DNA of 64,000 nucleotides, from NCBI RefSeq assembly GCF_006715175.1, contig NZ_VFMQ01000001.1, positions 3,038,001 to 3,102,000 of the forward strand. The letters run 5' to 3'. A model generated the notes under the pieces. It ran no database searches and was not told where the DNA came from. It saw only the letters and a list, made by a program, of their open reading frames with translations. The translations under genes and the position numbers were made by a program. Positions 15,069 to 23,685 of this stretch are shown here, piece by piece. Within the stretch, counting starts at the first letter, position 1, and each line of letters opens with the position of its first letter. Source of the stretch: Curtobacterium citreum (GTDB lineage Bacteria > Actinomycetota > Actinomycetes > Actinomycetales > Microbacteriaceae).

Positions 15069-16507
15069 CGGATCACCTCGATCTTCCCGATCCACTTCGT
15101 CTGCAGGACGCCGGGTCGTCCCGGCGCGATGACCCGGGCGGGGAACCCGTGGTCCAGGTCGAGCGTCGCGCCGTTCAGCTCGAGCGCGACGAGCGTCGTC
15201 GGGTCGGCGGCGTACTCCGGCCCCATCTCGGTCACGCGGTAACCGCCGCTCCGCTCGAGGCTCGTGATCCGCAGCGGCGACGACGGGTCGGCCTGCACGG
15301 TCTCGAGCAGGTCCCGCATCCGCACGCCCTTCCACGTCGCCGTCTGGCTCCACCCCTCGACGCACGCGATCGGCAGATCGGCCGTCGTGGTGCCGAGGGC
15401 GACGAGCTCGGCACGCGAGAACGTCCGGCTCATCCCCGGTCCGACGACGGTGAGCGTCCAGTCCGCGGCGGTGGCGGTGGCCAGCACACCCGCGGCGCGC
15501 GCGGTGCGGTTCACCGGCAGGTCGTTCGGCCCGAGGTGCCGCTGCCGTGCCCCGAACACGTTGAAGGGTTCGAGCAGTCGCGTGGACTGCCCGGCGGTGA
15601 GCGCGACGACGCCGACGGTCGCCGCCGTCACGCCCGCCACGAACCCGCGTCGGGCGATCCGCTCGCGTCCGCCGTCGGTCGCCGTCCGGGCCGGACGGGA
15701 GGCACGCCCCGCCTCCGCCCCGTCGGCTGCGGGCCCACGGTCCGGATCACCGGAACCCAGACTCGCGCTGGGCGACGAGTCGCGGGACGTCGCGTCCGAG
15801 TCGTGTCGCGCAGCGCGAGACTCGTCAGGCGCGGCTGCGGCCGGCGCGCCGTCCACCCACCGCAGCAGGCGGCCGGTGAGGCCGCGGGGGTAGGGGCCGG
15901 ACACGCCACGATCCTCCAGACCCGTGTCGGGGAGCAGCTCGCTGCCCACCGTCGGGTCCGCGACGAAGCGACCGTCCGCGTCGTACGCGTCGCGTGCGCG
16001 CCAGTACCGCGCGATGATCCGCAGCTTCACGCCGACGTGCACGACGAGCGACCCGATGATCACGTAGGCGAGCGCGTTGTGCACCTGCCGGAACGGGAAC
16101 GGCCACGGGTACCACTGGTACGTGTTCACGAGCCCGGTCCCGACCTGGACGATCGCGGCCGACACGAGCACCGCGATCGACAGGCGTTCGAGCAGGTGCA
16201 ACACGCCGCGGACGGGCGGCGTCTGCGCGAGCGCGGGCATCACCGCGTTCAGCTTGGCGAGCAGGAGCGGGATGATCGCGATGCCTGCGGTGATGTGCAG
16301 GCCCTGCGTGAACTGGTAGAACTGCACGGGCCGGGTCGGGAAGCGCATCCCGGGCAGCGGGTCCTGCAGCAGGTGGCTGTACACCCCGGTGCCGAAGCAC
16401 ACGAGGAACGCGACGCCGAGCAGCCGACCCCAGACGACGGCCGAGCGGGCGTTCCGGTTCGGCGACGCCGCCGCGGACCGTGCGTCCAGCAGCAGCCGTC
16501 GCACCAT
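15065..16507 (-). CDS. Fusion of a membrane cytochrome b with a sulfite-oxidase-fold molybdopterin oxidoreductase
   Basis: The 480-residue protein combines two modules. Residues ~20-175 hold four to five membrane helices with spaced His residues suited to b-haem (GVYSHLLQD, GLHITAG, QVHNALAY, LVVHVGVKL). A charged low-complexity linker (about 195-290) follows, then RRGFVAGVTAATVGVV, another membrane anchor. The C-terminal ~150 residues are a sulfite-oxidase-type Mo domain with the Mo-ligand Cys382 in ACVEGWS and WKGVRMRDLL. This resembles MsrP/MsrQ (YedYZ) merged into one chain, moving electrons from the membrane to an extracytoplasmic Mo site. The substrate is unknown. The nearby moa/mod genes fit its cofactor need. 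Confidence 0.82.
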   Translation of the reverse strand: MVRRLLLDARSAAASPNRNARSAVVWGRLLGVAFLVCFGTGVYSHLLQDPLPGMRFPTRPVQFYQFTQGLHITAGIAIIPLLLAKLNAVMPALAQTPPVRGVLHLLERLSIAVLVSAAIVQVGTGLVNTYQWYPWPFPFRQVHNALAYVIIGSLVVHVGVKLRIIARYWRARDAYDADGRFVADPTVGSELLPDTGLEDRGVSGPYPRGLTGRLLRWVDGAPAAAAPDESRAARHDSDATSRDSSPSASLGSGDPDRGPAADGAEAGRASRPARTATDGGRERIARRGFVAGVTAATVGVVALTAGQSTRLLEPFNVFGARQRHLGPNDLPVNRTARAAGVLATATAADWTLTVVGPGMSRTFSRAELVALGTTTADLPIACVEGWSQTATWKGVRMRDLLETVQADPSSPLRITSLERSGGYRVTEMGPEYAADPTTLVALELNGATLDLDHGFPARVIAPGRPGVLQTKWIGKIEVIR

Positions 16508-16525
16508 CGGTAGCCTCGGGCCACG

Positions 16526-18010
16526 ATGAACGAACGACTGCGCGCCGTCCCGCTGCCCACCAGGCCCGGCGTCCTGCCGACCGTGGTCGCCGTCGTGGGC
16601 GTGCTCGCGCTCGCGGGCGTCATCGCCTTCGGCATCACGCATCTGGGGTTCCTCCGTGCCGGTCATCGTGCACCATTCGTTGCGTGGACGCTCATCGCTT
16701 GGGCGGTCTTCGCCGGAGCCGTCCTCGCGCTCCGCTGGGTACCCCGTGCCTGGGTGACCCGGATCGTCCTCGGTGGGGCGGTCGTGGTCGGGGTCGCGGC
16801 GCTCGTCGGCCCGCCGAACACCAGCACCGACTCTGCCAGGTACGCCTGGGACGGCATCGTGCAGCACGCGGGTGTCTCACCGTACGCGCACACGCCGCAG
16901 TCCGGGGCGTTGGCCGCCCTGCGCCCCGAGTGGCTCTTCCCGGACAAGATCGACGGCACGTGCAAGCCCCTCGAACCGCGGATGCGCGGGCTCGGGGACG
17001 GCGCGGACGGGCACTGCGTGGCGATCAACCGACCGGACGTCGTGACGATCTACCCGCCGATGGCGCAGCTGTGGTTCGCGGCGGTCCGCGCGTTCGTTCC
17101 CGTCACCGCGCAGTACATGCCGTTCCAGGTCGCCGGGCTGCTCGTCTCCCTGGGCGTCACGGTCGGGCTCGTCGTGACCCTGCGCCGCCTCGGACGGCCG
17201 ACCTGGTGGGCCGCGCTCTGGGCGTGGTCGCCGCTCGTCGCGTCCGAGGCCGTCACGAACTCGCACGTCGACGTGCTCGGCGCCGCGCTCGCGACGGCCG
17301 GTGTGGTGCTCGTCGCCTTCGGCCGGCCGGTATGGGGCGGCATCGCACTCGGTGCGGCGACCGCGACGAAGCTCATCCCGGCGATCGTGTACCCGCCGCT
17401 CCTCGGCCGGTGGCGACACTGGTGGGCGATCCCCGTCGGCGTCGCGGTCTTCGGACTGCTCTACGTGCCGTACGTCCTGAGCACCGGCGTGAAGGTCCTC
17501 GGCTACCTGCCCGGCTACCTCTCCGAGGAGGGCTACGAGGACGGCTCCCGCTTCGCCCTGGTCTCCCTGCTCGTCCCCGGTGACGGAGCGACGGTCGTCG
17601 TCGGGCTCGTGGTGTTGCTCGCGGCCGTCGTGGCCTGGCGCCTCGCGGACCCCGCCCGGCCGTGGTCCGGCGAGGTGCTGATGATCGGCGTGACGTTCCT
17701 CGCGGTGACCCCGCGGTACCCCTGGTACGCACTGCTCCTCATCCCGTTCGTGGTGCTGTCCGGCCGGTGGGAGTGGCTGTCCCTCGGGCTCGCGATCGCC
17801 CTCCGCGGTGTGTGGCCCTCGGCCGACGCCTTCCGCTGGTGGCTCGGCGCCGCGGTGCTCGTGATCGTGGTGGTCACGGTCGTCCGGACCGACCGTGACG
17901 AGTGGCGGCGGTGGGGTCGACGGCTCGACCCGCGGCGGTGGCGGCAGACGGACAGCGGAACGGACGGCGGACCGGAGGGTCGGCGGCGCCCGGTAGCATC
18001 GGCCCGGTGA
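16526..18010 (+). CDS. GT-C type polyprenyl-linked glycosyltransferase (mannosyltransferase-like)
   Basis: The 494-residue membrane protein has around 12 hydrophobic helices and ends in a long basic Arg-rich tail. An early extracytoplasmic loop (NTSTDSARYAWDG) has the acidic residues seen in GT-C enzymes, and VVTIYPPMAQLWF is a typical GT87-like motif. Such enzymes use polyprenyl-phosphate sugars to build actinobacterial lipoglycans or wall polysaccharides. It is divergent from the oxidoreductase with an 18-base gap, and its TGA overlaps the moaA GTG. Confidence 0.75.
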   Translation: MNERLRAVPLPTRPGVLPTVVAVVGVLALAGVIAFGITHLGFLRAGHRAPFVAWTLIAWAVFAGAVLALRWVPRAWVTRIVLGGAVVVGVAALVGPPNTSTDSARYAWDGIVQHAGVSPYAHTPQSGALAALRPEWLFPDKIDGTCKPLEPRMRGLGDGADGHCVAINRPDVVTIYPPMAQLWFAAVRAFVPVTAQYMPFQVAGLLVSLGVTVGLVVTLRRLGRPTWWAALWAWSPLVASEAVTNSHVDVLGAALATAGVVLVAFGRPVWGGIALGAATATKLIPAIVYPPLLGRWRHWWAIPVGVAVFGLLYVPYVLSTGVKVLGYLPGYLSEEGYEDGSRFALVSLLVPGDGATVVVGLVVLLAAVVAWRLADPARPWSGEVLMIGVTFLAVTPRYPWYALLLIPFVVLSGRWEWLSLGLAIALRGVWPSADAFRWWLGAAVLVIVVVTVVRTDRDEWRRWGRRLDPRRWRQTDSGTDGGPEGRRRPVASAR

Positions 18011-19158
18011 CGGCGAGGATCCTGCCCGCGACGGGCGAACGGCCCACGACGGGTGCGCCTGCGGGGCTTCCTGCGGCGGGTGCACCGGCGTCCGTCCCGG
18101 TCGCCTCACTCCTGCGCCGGGTGCGCAGCGGCTCGGCCGAGCTGCCGCCCCGACCTGCCGACGAACCGGCGCTGCTCGACCGCTTCGGCCGCACCGCGGT
18201 CGACCTGCGCGTCTCGCTCACCGAACGCTGCAACCTCCGCTGCACGTACTGCATGCCGGCCGAGGGACTGCCCGTCATCCCGTCCGACGCCCTGATGACC
18301 GCGGACGAGATCGACCGGCTCGTGGGCCTCTCCGCCGCCCGCCTCGGCGTGCGCAAGGTCCGGTTCACGGGTGGCGAACCGCTCCTGCGCGCCGACCTCG
18401 TCGACATCGTCCGCCGGTGCGCCGCGCACGACGTCGAGCTCTCCCTGACCACCAACGCCATCGGCCTCGCGAACCGCGCGCAGGCGCTGGCGGACGCCGG
18501 ACTCCGACGGGTCAACGTCTCGCTCGACACCGTCGACCCGGACGTGTTCGCCGAGGTCACCCGCCGCCCGTTCCTGGACCGCGTGCTCGAGGGCATCGCG
18601 GCCGCCGCCGACGCCGGCCTCGGGGTGAAGGTCAACGCGGTGCTCCTCCGCGGCGTGAACGACCACCTCGCGGCGGACCTGCTCGCCTGGTGCCTCGAGC
18701 GCGGCCACGAGCTCCGGTTCATCGAGCAGATGCCCCTCGACCCCGGGCACGCCTGGGACGGCGCGACGATGGTCACCGCCACGGAGACCCGGGCGCTCCT
18801 CGGCGAGCGCTTCGTGCTCACCCCGGACGAGGCCCCGCGGAACGGCGCCCCGGCCGAGCGCTACCGCGTGTCCACCCACGACGGCGAACCGCTCGGCACC
18901 GTCGGCGTCATCGCGAGCATCACCGAGTCCTTCTGCGCCGACTGCACCCGCACCCGTCTGACCGCCGAGGGCCACGTCCGCTCGTGCCTGTTCTCCGACG
19001 ACGAGGTCGACCTGCTCGGCCCGCTGCGCGACGGCGCCGACGACGACGCCCTGCTCGACACGTGGCGGCGCGCGATGTGGGCGAAGCCCCGCGACCACGG
19101 CGACGACGTGGACGGCATCGTGCACCCGTCCCGCGGCATGAGCGCGATCGGCGGCTGA
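18007..19158 (+). CDS. moaA: GTP 3',8-cyclase, radical SAM enzyme of molybdopterin synthesis
   Basis: The 383-residue enzyme makes 3',8-cyclo-GTP, the first step of Moco biosynthesis. The radical-SAM cluster is C75-x3-C79-x2-C82 (ERCNLRCTYC), followed by RFTGGEPLLR. The C-terminal cluster is CADCTRTRL with a later Cys (VRSCLF), and the chain ends in the essential Gly-Gly. An Ala/Pro-rich N-terminal extension of about 60 residues is unusual. The GTG at 18007 overlaps the preceding stop. moaD follows after 2 bases. Confidence 0.96.
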   Translation: MTARILPATGERPTTGAPAGLPAAGAPASVPVASLLRRVRSGSAELPPRPADEPALLDRFGRTAVDLRVSLTERCNLRCTYCMPAEGLPVIPSDALMTADEIDRLVGLSAARLGVRKVRFTGGEPLLRADLVDIVRRCAAHDVELSLTTNAIGLANRAQALADAGLRRVNVSLDTVDPDVFAEVTRRPFLDRVLEGIAAAADAGLGVKVNAVLLRGVNDHLAADLLAWCLERGHELRFIEQMPLDPGHAWDGATMVTATETRALLGERFVLTPDEAPRNGAPAERYRVSTHDGEPLGTVGVIASITESFCADCTRTRLTAEGHVRSCLFSDDEVDLLGPLRDGADDDALLDTWRRAMWAKPRDHGDDVDGIVHPSRGMSAIGG

Positions 19159-19160
19159 CC

Positions 19161-19400
19161 GTGACGACCCTCCGCTTCTTCGCCGCGGCCCGCGCCGCGG
19201 TCGGCCAGGACGAGACCACCACGTCGGCCGCGACCCTCGACGACGCCCTGCGCGCCGTCGCCGCCTCCGACACCGATCGCTGGGCGGCGCTGCAGGAGCG
19301 CTGCTCCTACCTGGTCGACGGGGTCACCACACGCGACCGCTCGACACCGCTCGCTGGCGTCGACACGGTCGACGTGATGCCACCCTTCGCCGGCGGCTAG
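19161..19400 (+). CDS. moaD: Molybdopterin synthase sulfur-carrier subunit
   Basis: The 79-residue ubiquitin-like protein starts at GTG (VTTLRFFAAARAAVG) and ends in the C-terminal Gly-Gly (PPFAGG) that is adenylated by MoeB and thiocarboxylated. It delivers sulfur to cyclic pyranopterin with MoaE, which is not in the window. The gene is coupled to moaA, and its stop overlaps the modC stop from the other strand by four bases (CTAG). Confidence 0.92.
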   Translation: MTTLRFFAAARAAVGQDETTTSAATLDDALRAVAASDTDRWAALQERCSYLVDGVTTRDRSTPLAGVDTVDVMPPFAGG

Positions 19401-20422
19401 GCGCCCGGCTCGTAGACCGCGACCTCGTCCGGCGCGACCGACAGCCGGACTGTGACGCCCGGCGCCAGTCCGAGCCCCGCGGCCGTCGCGACCGTCACGT
19501 CCGCCACCAGGTCGGCCGTGCGCACGCGCACGAGTCCGTCGCGCGGCTCCAGCGAGGTCACCGTGCGCGCGGGCCCCGGCCCGTCCCGCGTCACGCGGAC
19601 GGCCGTCGGGTGCAGGGCGGCGACGACGGGTCGGCCTGGAGGCACGGTGCCGGTCGTCGACGCCAGCGCACCGCCGCCGTCGAGTGCGATCCCACCCGCG
19701 GTGGCGGTCCCGCGGACGAGCGCGAGTCCGGAGAAGGACGCCGCGAACGGCGTCCGGGGGTGCCGGAGCACCGCGTCGACGGGTCCCTGCTCGACGACGC
19801 GTCCGTCCTGCAGCACCACGACCCGGTCGGCGAGCGCGACGGCCTCGAGCGGGTCGTGCGTGACGAGCACCGTCGGCCGACCGGCGCGCGCGGTGGCGAG
19901 GGCCTCGCGGACGGCGGCGCGGGCGTCGACGTCGAGCGCCGAGGTGGGCTCGTCGAGGAGCAGGACCGCGGGGTCGGTGGCGAGCACCCGGGCGATCGCG
20001 ACGCGCTGCGCCTGCCCGCCGGACAGGGCCCCCGGCGCCCGGTCGACCAGCCCGGCCACGCCGACCGTGGTGAGGGCCGCGACGGCCCGGTGACGTGCCT
20101 CCCGGCCGCCCGTCCCGGCCGCGCGCGGACCGAAAGCGACGTTGTCGACGACGGACAGGTGCGGGAACAGATCGGCGCGCTGGGCGACCAACCCGACGTG
20201 TCGGCGGTGCGCCGGGAGCCGTGCCAGGTCGCGGCCGTCCAGCGCGACCGTGCTGTCGGGAGCGCGGAGGAGCCCCGCGACGGTCTCGACGACGGTGGAC
20301 TTGCCGGCGCCGTTCGGACCGACCAGCGCGACGCACTCCCCCGGACCGACCGCGATCGTGACGTCGACGTCGCGGTCACGGTCGACGACGTGGACGCGCA
20401 GACCGGCGTCGGGGGCCGTCAC
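19397..20422 (-). CDS. modC: Molybdate ABC transporter ATP-binding protein
   Basis: The 341-residue ATPase has Walker [10 protein letters not shown], signature [14 protein letters not shown], Walker [13 protein letters not shown] and the switch His in LVTHD. The C-terminal ~110 residues form a TOBE/MOP-like domain that binds oxyanion. The GTG at 20422 overlaps the modB stop. It is the last gene of modABC and energises molybdate import. Confidence 0.93.
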   Translation of the reverse strand: MTAPDAGLRVHVVDRDRDVDVTIAVGPGECVALVGPNGAGKSTVVETVAGLLRAPDSTVALDGRDLARLPAHRRHVGLVAQRADLFPHLSVVDNVAFGPRAAGTGGREARHRAVAALTTVGVAGLVDRAPGALSGGQAQRVAIARVLATDPAVLLLDEPTSALDVDARAAVREALATARAGRPTVLVTHDPLEAVALADRVVVLQDGRVVEQGPVDAVLRHPRTPFAASFSGLALVRGTATAGGIALDGGGALASTTGTVPPGRPVVAALHPTAVRVTRDGPGPARTVTSLEPRDGLVRVRTADLVADVTVATAAGLGLAPGVTVRLSVAPDEVAVYEPGA

Positions 20423-21204
20423 GCGACGACCGTCCGGGTGCGGAGCGACGTGACCCCGATGACGACGACCGCGACGACCACGAGCACCAGGGCGAGGGCG
20501 ACCGCCGTGTCCGGGTCGACCTCGCGCTGCAGGTAGACCTCGAGCGGGAGCGTCCGCGTGACGCCCTGCAGGCTGCCCGCGAAGGTCAGGGTGGCGCCGA
20601 ACTCCCCGAGCGCCCGCGCACCGCACAGCACCAGACCGGAGACGATGCCGGGCAGGACCCGCGGGGTCGTGACGGTCAGGAACGTTCGGGTCGGTCCGGC
20701 GCCCAGGGTCGCCGCGACGCGTTCGTACCGGTCGCCGCCGACGCGCAGGGCACCCTCGACGCTCGACACCAGGAACGGCATCGAGACGAACACCTGCGCC
20801 ATCACGACCGCCGTCGTGGTGAACGCGATCCGCAGGCCGTGCGCGTCGAGGAACGCGCCGAGCACGCCGAGCCGCCCGAAGGCCGCGAGGAGCGCGAGGC
20901 CGCCGACCACGGGCGGCAGGACGAGCGGCAGCAGCACGAGGGCACGGAGGACGCCCACCCACCGGGCGGTCGACCGGGAGAACAGGACGGCCAGGGGGTA
21001 GCCGAGCACGAACGCGATGCCCGTGGTCGCAGCGGCGGTGCCGAGGCTCAGGGCGAGCGCGGTCGTCGACGCGGGCGAGGTGACGAGGGCGACGAAGGAG
21101 GACCAGTCGACGCGACCGACCATCGCGAGGACGGGCACGACGACGAACAGGCCGCCCAGGACCGCGGGGGCGGGGAGCCACCAGGGGACGGGGGTGCGGG
21201 TCAT
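20419..21204 (-). CDS. modB: Molybdate ABC transporter permease
   Basis: The 261-residue protein has six predicted membrane helices and the EAA-type loop ([19 protein letters not shown], then [17 protein letters not shown]) that contacts Mod[14 protein letters not shown] is characteristic of ModB. The ATG overlaps the modA stop and the stop overlaps the modC start, so the three genes are coupled. Confidence 0.94.
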   Translation of the reverse strand: MTRTPVPWWLPAPAVLGGLFVVVPVLAMVGRVDWSSFVALVTSPASTTALALSLGTAAATTGIAFVLGYPLAVLFSRSTARWVGVLRALVLLPLVLPPVVGGLALLAAFGRLGVLGAFLDAHGLRIAFTTTAVVMAQVFVSMPFLVSSVEGALRVGGDRYERVAATLGAGPTRTFLTVTTPRVLPGIVSGLVLCGARALGEFGATLTFAGSLQGVTRTLPLEVYLQREVDPDTAVALALVLVVVAVVVIGVTSLRTRTVVA

Positions 21205-22004
21205 CCCTTCGGACGGCCGAACCCGGCGCGCTCGAGCACCTGCTGCCCGGCGTCGGAGCGGACGTACGTGGCGAACGCGGCGGCGGTGGTCGGGTTCGAG
21301 GACTCCTGCAGGACGCCGATCGGGTACGTGTTGACGGCCTTCGCCGACTCGTCGAACGGGACGCCGTCGACCTTGCCCGCCGCACCGCGGACGTCGGTGA
21401 CGTAGACGAGCCCCGCGTCGGCCTGGCCGGACTCCACCTTGCCGAGCACGTCGGTGACGGACTGCTCCTCGCTGACCGGGTGCAGCTGCACGCCGGCGGC
21501 CCGCTCGACCTCCTGCGTCGCGGCACCGCACGGCACGGGTGACGCGCACGTGACGAGCTGCACGCCCGAGTGGTCGAGGTCGGCCAGGCTCCGGATGCCC
21601 TTCGGGTTCCCCGGGGCGACCGCGATCTCGAGGACGTTCGTGGCGAAGTCGCGCGGCCAGCCGGCGGCGAGGTCCGACGACGAGAGCTTCGCCATGTTGG
21701 CCTGGTCGGCGGAGGCGAACACGTCGGCCGGGGCCCCGTTCTGCACCTGGCTGACGAGGTCGCTCGACCCCGCGAACGAGAACGTGACCGTGGTGCCGGG
21801 GTGGTCCGCCTCGAACTGCTCCCCGAGCGCGGTGAAGGTCTTCTGGAGGGACGCGGCGGCGAACACGGTGATGCTGCCGGACGGCGTCGCCGAGGCCGAC
21901 GGGGTCCCGGTGCCCGTGCCGCTGGTGGCGGCTTGCGTGGTGCACCCGGTCAGGGCGACACCCGCGACGACGAGCAGGACAGCGGAACGCAGGAGCGGCT
22001 TCAC
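21201..22004 (-). CDS. modA: Molybdate-binding lipoprotein
   Basis: The 267-residue protein has a lipoprotein signal peptide ([20 protein letters not shown], Cys21) and a Ser/Thr-rich tether. The substrate-binding core opens [13 protein letters not shown] and includes [20 protein letters not shown], typical of ModA; the two Ser of AAAS and GSS contact molybdate. It is anchored outside the membrane and feeds ModB/ModC. Confidence 0.95.
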   Translation of the reverse strand: MKPLLRSAVLLVVAGVALTGCTTQAATSGTGTGTPSASATPSGSITVFAAASLQKTFTALGEQFEADHPGTTVTFSFAGSSDLVSQVQNGAPADVFASADQANMAKLSSSDLAAGWPRDFATNVLEIAVAPGNPKGIRSLADLDHSGVQLVTCASPVPCGAATQEVERAAGVQLHPVSEEQSVTDVLGKVESGQADAGLVYVTDVRGAAGKVDGVPFDESAKAVNTYPIGVLQESSNPTTAAAFATYVRSDAGQQVLERAGFGRPKG

Positions 22005-22041
22005 ACTGTGATCCTAGCCGCAGGTGCGGGTCACTCGCGGT

Positions 22042-23184
22042 TCAGGTCGTCGTCGGGTGGCCCTCGGACCGCCACGCGGTGATGCCGCCGTCGAGGACGA
22101 CCGCGTCCCGTCCCGCGGCGATCGCCGTCCGTGCCCATGCAGTCGCGCGTCGCCCCGAAGCACAGACCACGACGACCGGGCGGGGGTCGTCGTCCGCGAG
22201 GGCGTCCGGCGTGACGGACCCGGCGATCGTCCCCGTCGCACGCTCCTCGTCGGTGCGGACGTCCACGAGCACCGGTGCCCCGTCGCCGGCGAGCCGCTCG
22301 GCCAGGGCGCTCGGCGAGGTGCGCTCGGGCTCGACGTCGGCAGACGGCACCGGACGACCGCTGCCCGGACCACGCCGCAGCGGGCTCTCCGTCCACCGCC
22401 ACCGCCGGGCGTCCACCGTGAGCACCCGACCGAGCAGGGGCGCACCGAGCAGGTGTCGGTCCGGTGCCGTCGACCCGGGTCGGGGTCCGGCCAGCAGGGC
22501 CGTCACCTGGGCGGCCATCACCGCGCCGACGGCGCCGCACAGCGCGGGGAGCACGCCGTCGAGCGCGCAGGACCCCTCGTCCGGCAGAGCCTCCGGGTGC
22601 AGGTCGTGGAAGTCGACCGGATCATCCGCGGCGTCGTGGAACACCGAGACCTGTCCATCGAACCCGAGCACCGTGCCCCAGACGAACGGGATGCCCGCGG
22701 CGGCGCAGGCGTCCGACACCGCCCGGGTGACCTCGACGCTGTCGGCCGCGTCGACCACCACGTCGTGGTCGGCCACGTGCTCCGGGCGGAAGGGCTCCGC
22801 GAGCGCGACGACCTCGGCGACCGGGTCGACCGCCCGGACCCGCGCCGCGGCGACCTCGGCCTTGGGGAGTCCGACGTCGGCGAGGGCGAAGAGCGTCTGC
22901 CGGGCGAGGTTCGAGGCGTCGACGACGTCGTGGTCGACGACCGTGATCCGCCCGAGCCCGGCGCCGGCCAGGTAGGTGAGGACGGGGGCGCCGAGCCCTC
23001 CGGCCCCGACGACGAGCACCCGGCCCGTGGCCAGGGCGTCGGTCGCGCGCTGCCCGGCCCCGGCGAGCGCCGCGGTGCGCGAGGTCATCCGCCGACGGAC
23101 CACCAGCGGGTCGCCGTCCGCCGGGTCGGGGCGCGCCGGATCGGGACGCATCGGCGTGCGCATCCCGGACGGGTCGCCGGTCAC
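22042..23184 (-). CDS. moeB: Molybdopterin-synthase adenylyltransferase with C-terminal rhodanese domain
   Basis: The 380-residue protein has an E1-like domain (about 30-260): nucleotide loop VLVVGAGGLGAPVL, DHDVVDASNLARQ and DAADSVEVTR. The C-terminus is a rhodanese-like domain (VLVDVRTDEE; active-site loop VVCASGRRA with Cys). This MoeZ-type architecture activates the C-terminal Gly-Gly of MoaD and transfers sulfur. The CxxC zinc pairs of classical MoeB are not evident. The ATG overlaps the preceding regulator stop. Confidence 0.9.
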   Translation of the reverse strand: MTGDPSGMRTPMRPDPARPDPADGDPLVVRRRMTSRTAALAGAGQRATDALATGRVLVVGAGGLGAPVLTYLAGAGLGRITVVDHDVVDASNLARQTLFALADVGLPKAEVAAARVRAVDPVAEVVALAEPFRPEHVADHDVVVDAADSVEVTRAVSDACAAAGIPFVWGTVLGFDGQVSVFHDAADDPVDFHDLHPEALPDEGSCALDGVLPALCGAVGAVMAAQVTALLAGPRPGSTAPDRHLLGAPLLGRVLTVDARRWRWTESPLRRGPGSGRPVPSADVEPERTSPSALAERLAGDGAPVLVDVRTDEERATGTIAGSVTPDALADDDPRPVVVVCASGRRATAWARTAIAAGRDAVVLDGGITAWRSEGHPTTT

Positions 23185-23594
23185 CGTGCGCCTTCCGGAC
23201 GGTCAGGCACCTCGACCGTCACCATCGTCGCCTTGACCGACGCGACGGCGACGGACCCGACCTCGAGCCCGAGGTCGCGCACCGCCTCCGAGGTCATCAG
23301 CGACACGACCCGGTTCGGGCCGGCCTGCAGCTCGACCTGCGCCACGACCCCGTCGACGACCAGGTCCGTGACGATCCCCACGAAGCGGTTCCGCGCGGAA
23401 CTCCGCACCCCGGACGGGTCGTCGAGCCCCGCGTCGCGTCCGCGGACGTACGCCGCCAGGTCCTTCCCGAGCACCACCGTGCGCCCGGCGGCGTCCTCGG
23501 ACCGGGGCAGGGTGCCGGCCTCGACCAGGCGTCGGACGGTGTCGTCGCTGACGCCGAGGTACCGCGCAGCATCACGGATGCGGAGTGTCGTCAT
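23181..23594 (-). CDS. HTH protein with a TOBE (molybdate/pterin-binding) domain
   Basis: The 137-residue protein has an excisionase/MerR-like HTH (LRIRDAARYLGVSDDTVRRL, residues ~4-23). The C-terminal ~70 residues form a TOBE/Mop domain (ARNRFVGIVTDLVVDGVVAQ) of the kind that binds molybdate in ModE and Mop. It is the first gene of the run leading to moeB and modABC, so a ModE-like molybdenum-responsive role is inferred. The product is much shorter than E. coli ModE. Confidence 0.8.
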   Translation of the reverse strand: MTTLRIRDAARYLGVSDDTVRRLVEAGTLPRSEDAAGRTVVLGKDLAAYVRGRDAGLDDPSGVRSSARNRFVGIVTDLVVDGVVAQVELQAGPNRVVSLMTSEAVRDLGLEVGSVAVASVKATMVTVEVPDRPEGAR

Positions 23595-23685
23595 GGTGGA
23601 CGGCACCCTACGGCATCGCGAACTCTCACGGACGGCCGGGGCCGCGCGGGGCACCTGTCCAGACGGCCCGGATACCGTCGTGCAC

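Noticed and set aside
22005..22041. Molybdenum-cofactor riboswitch before modA
   Set aside because: The gap is only 37 bases, too short for the structure.
22024..23685. A long plus-strand frame leading into the GT-C gene at 23686
   Set aside because: The upstream part is antisense to moeB and the HTH-TOBE gene and has no protein-like features; only the region from 23686 has membrane helices.
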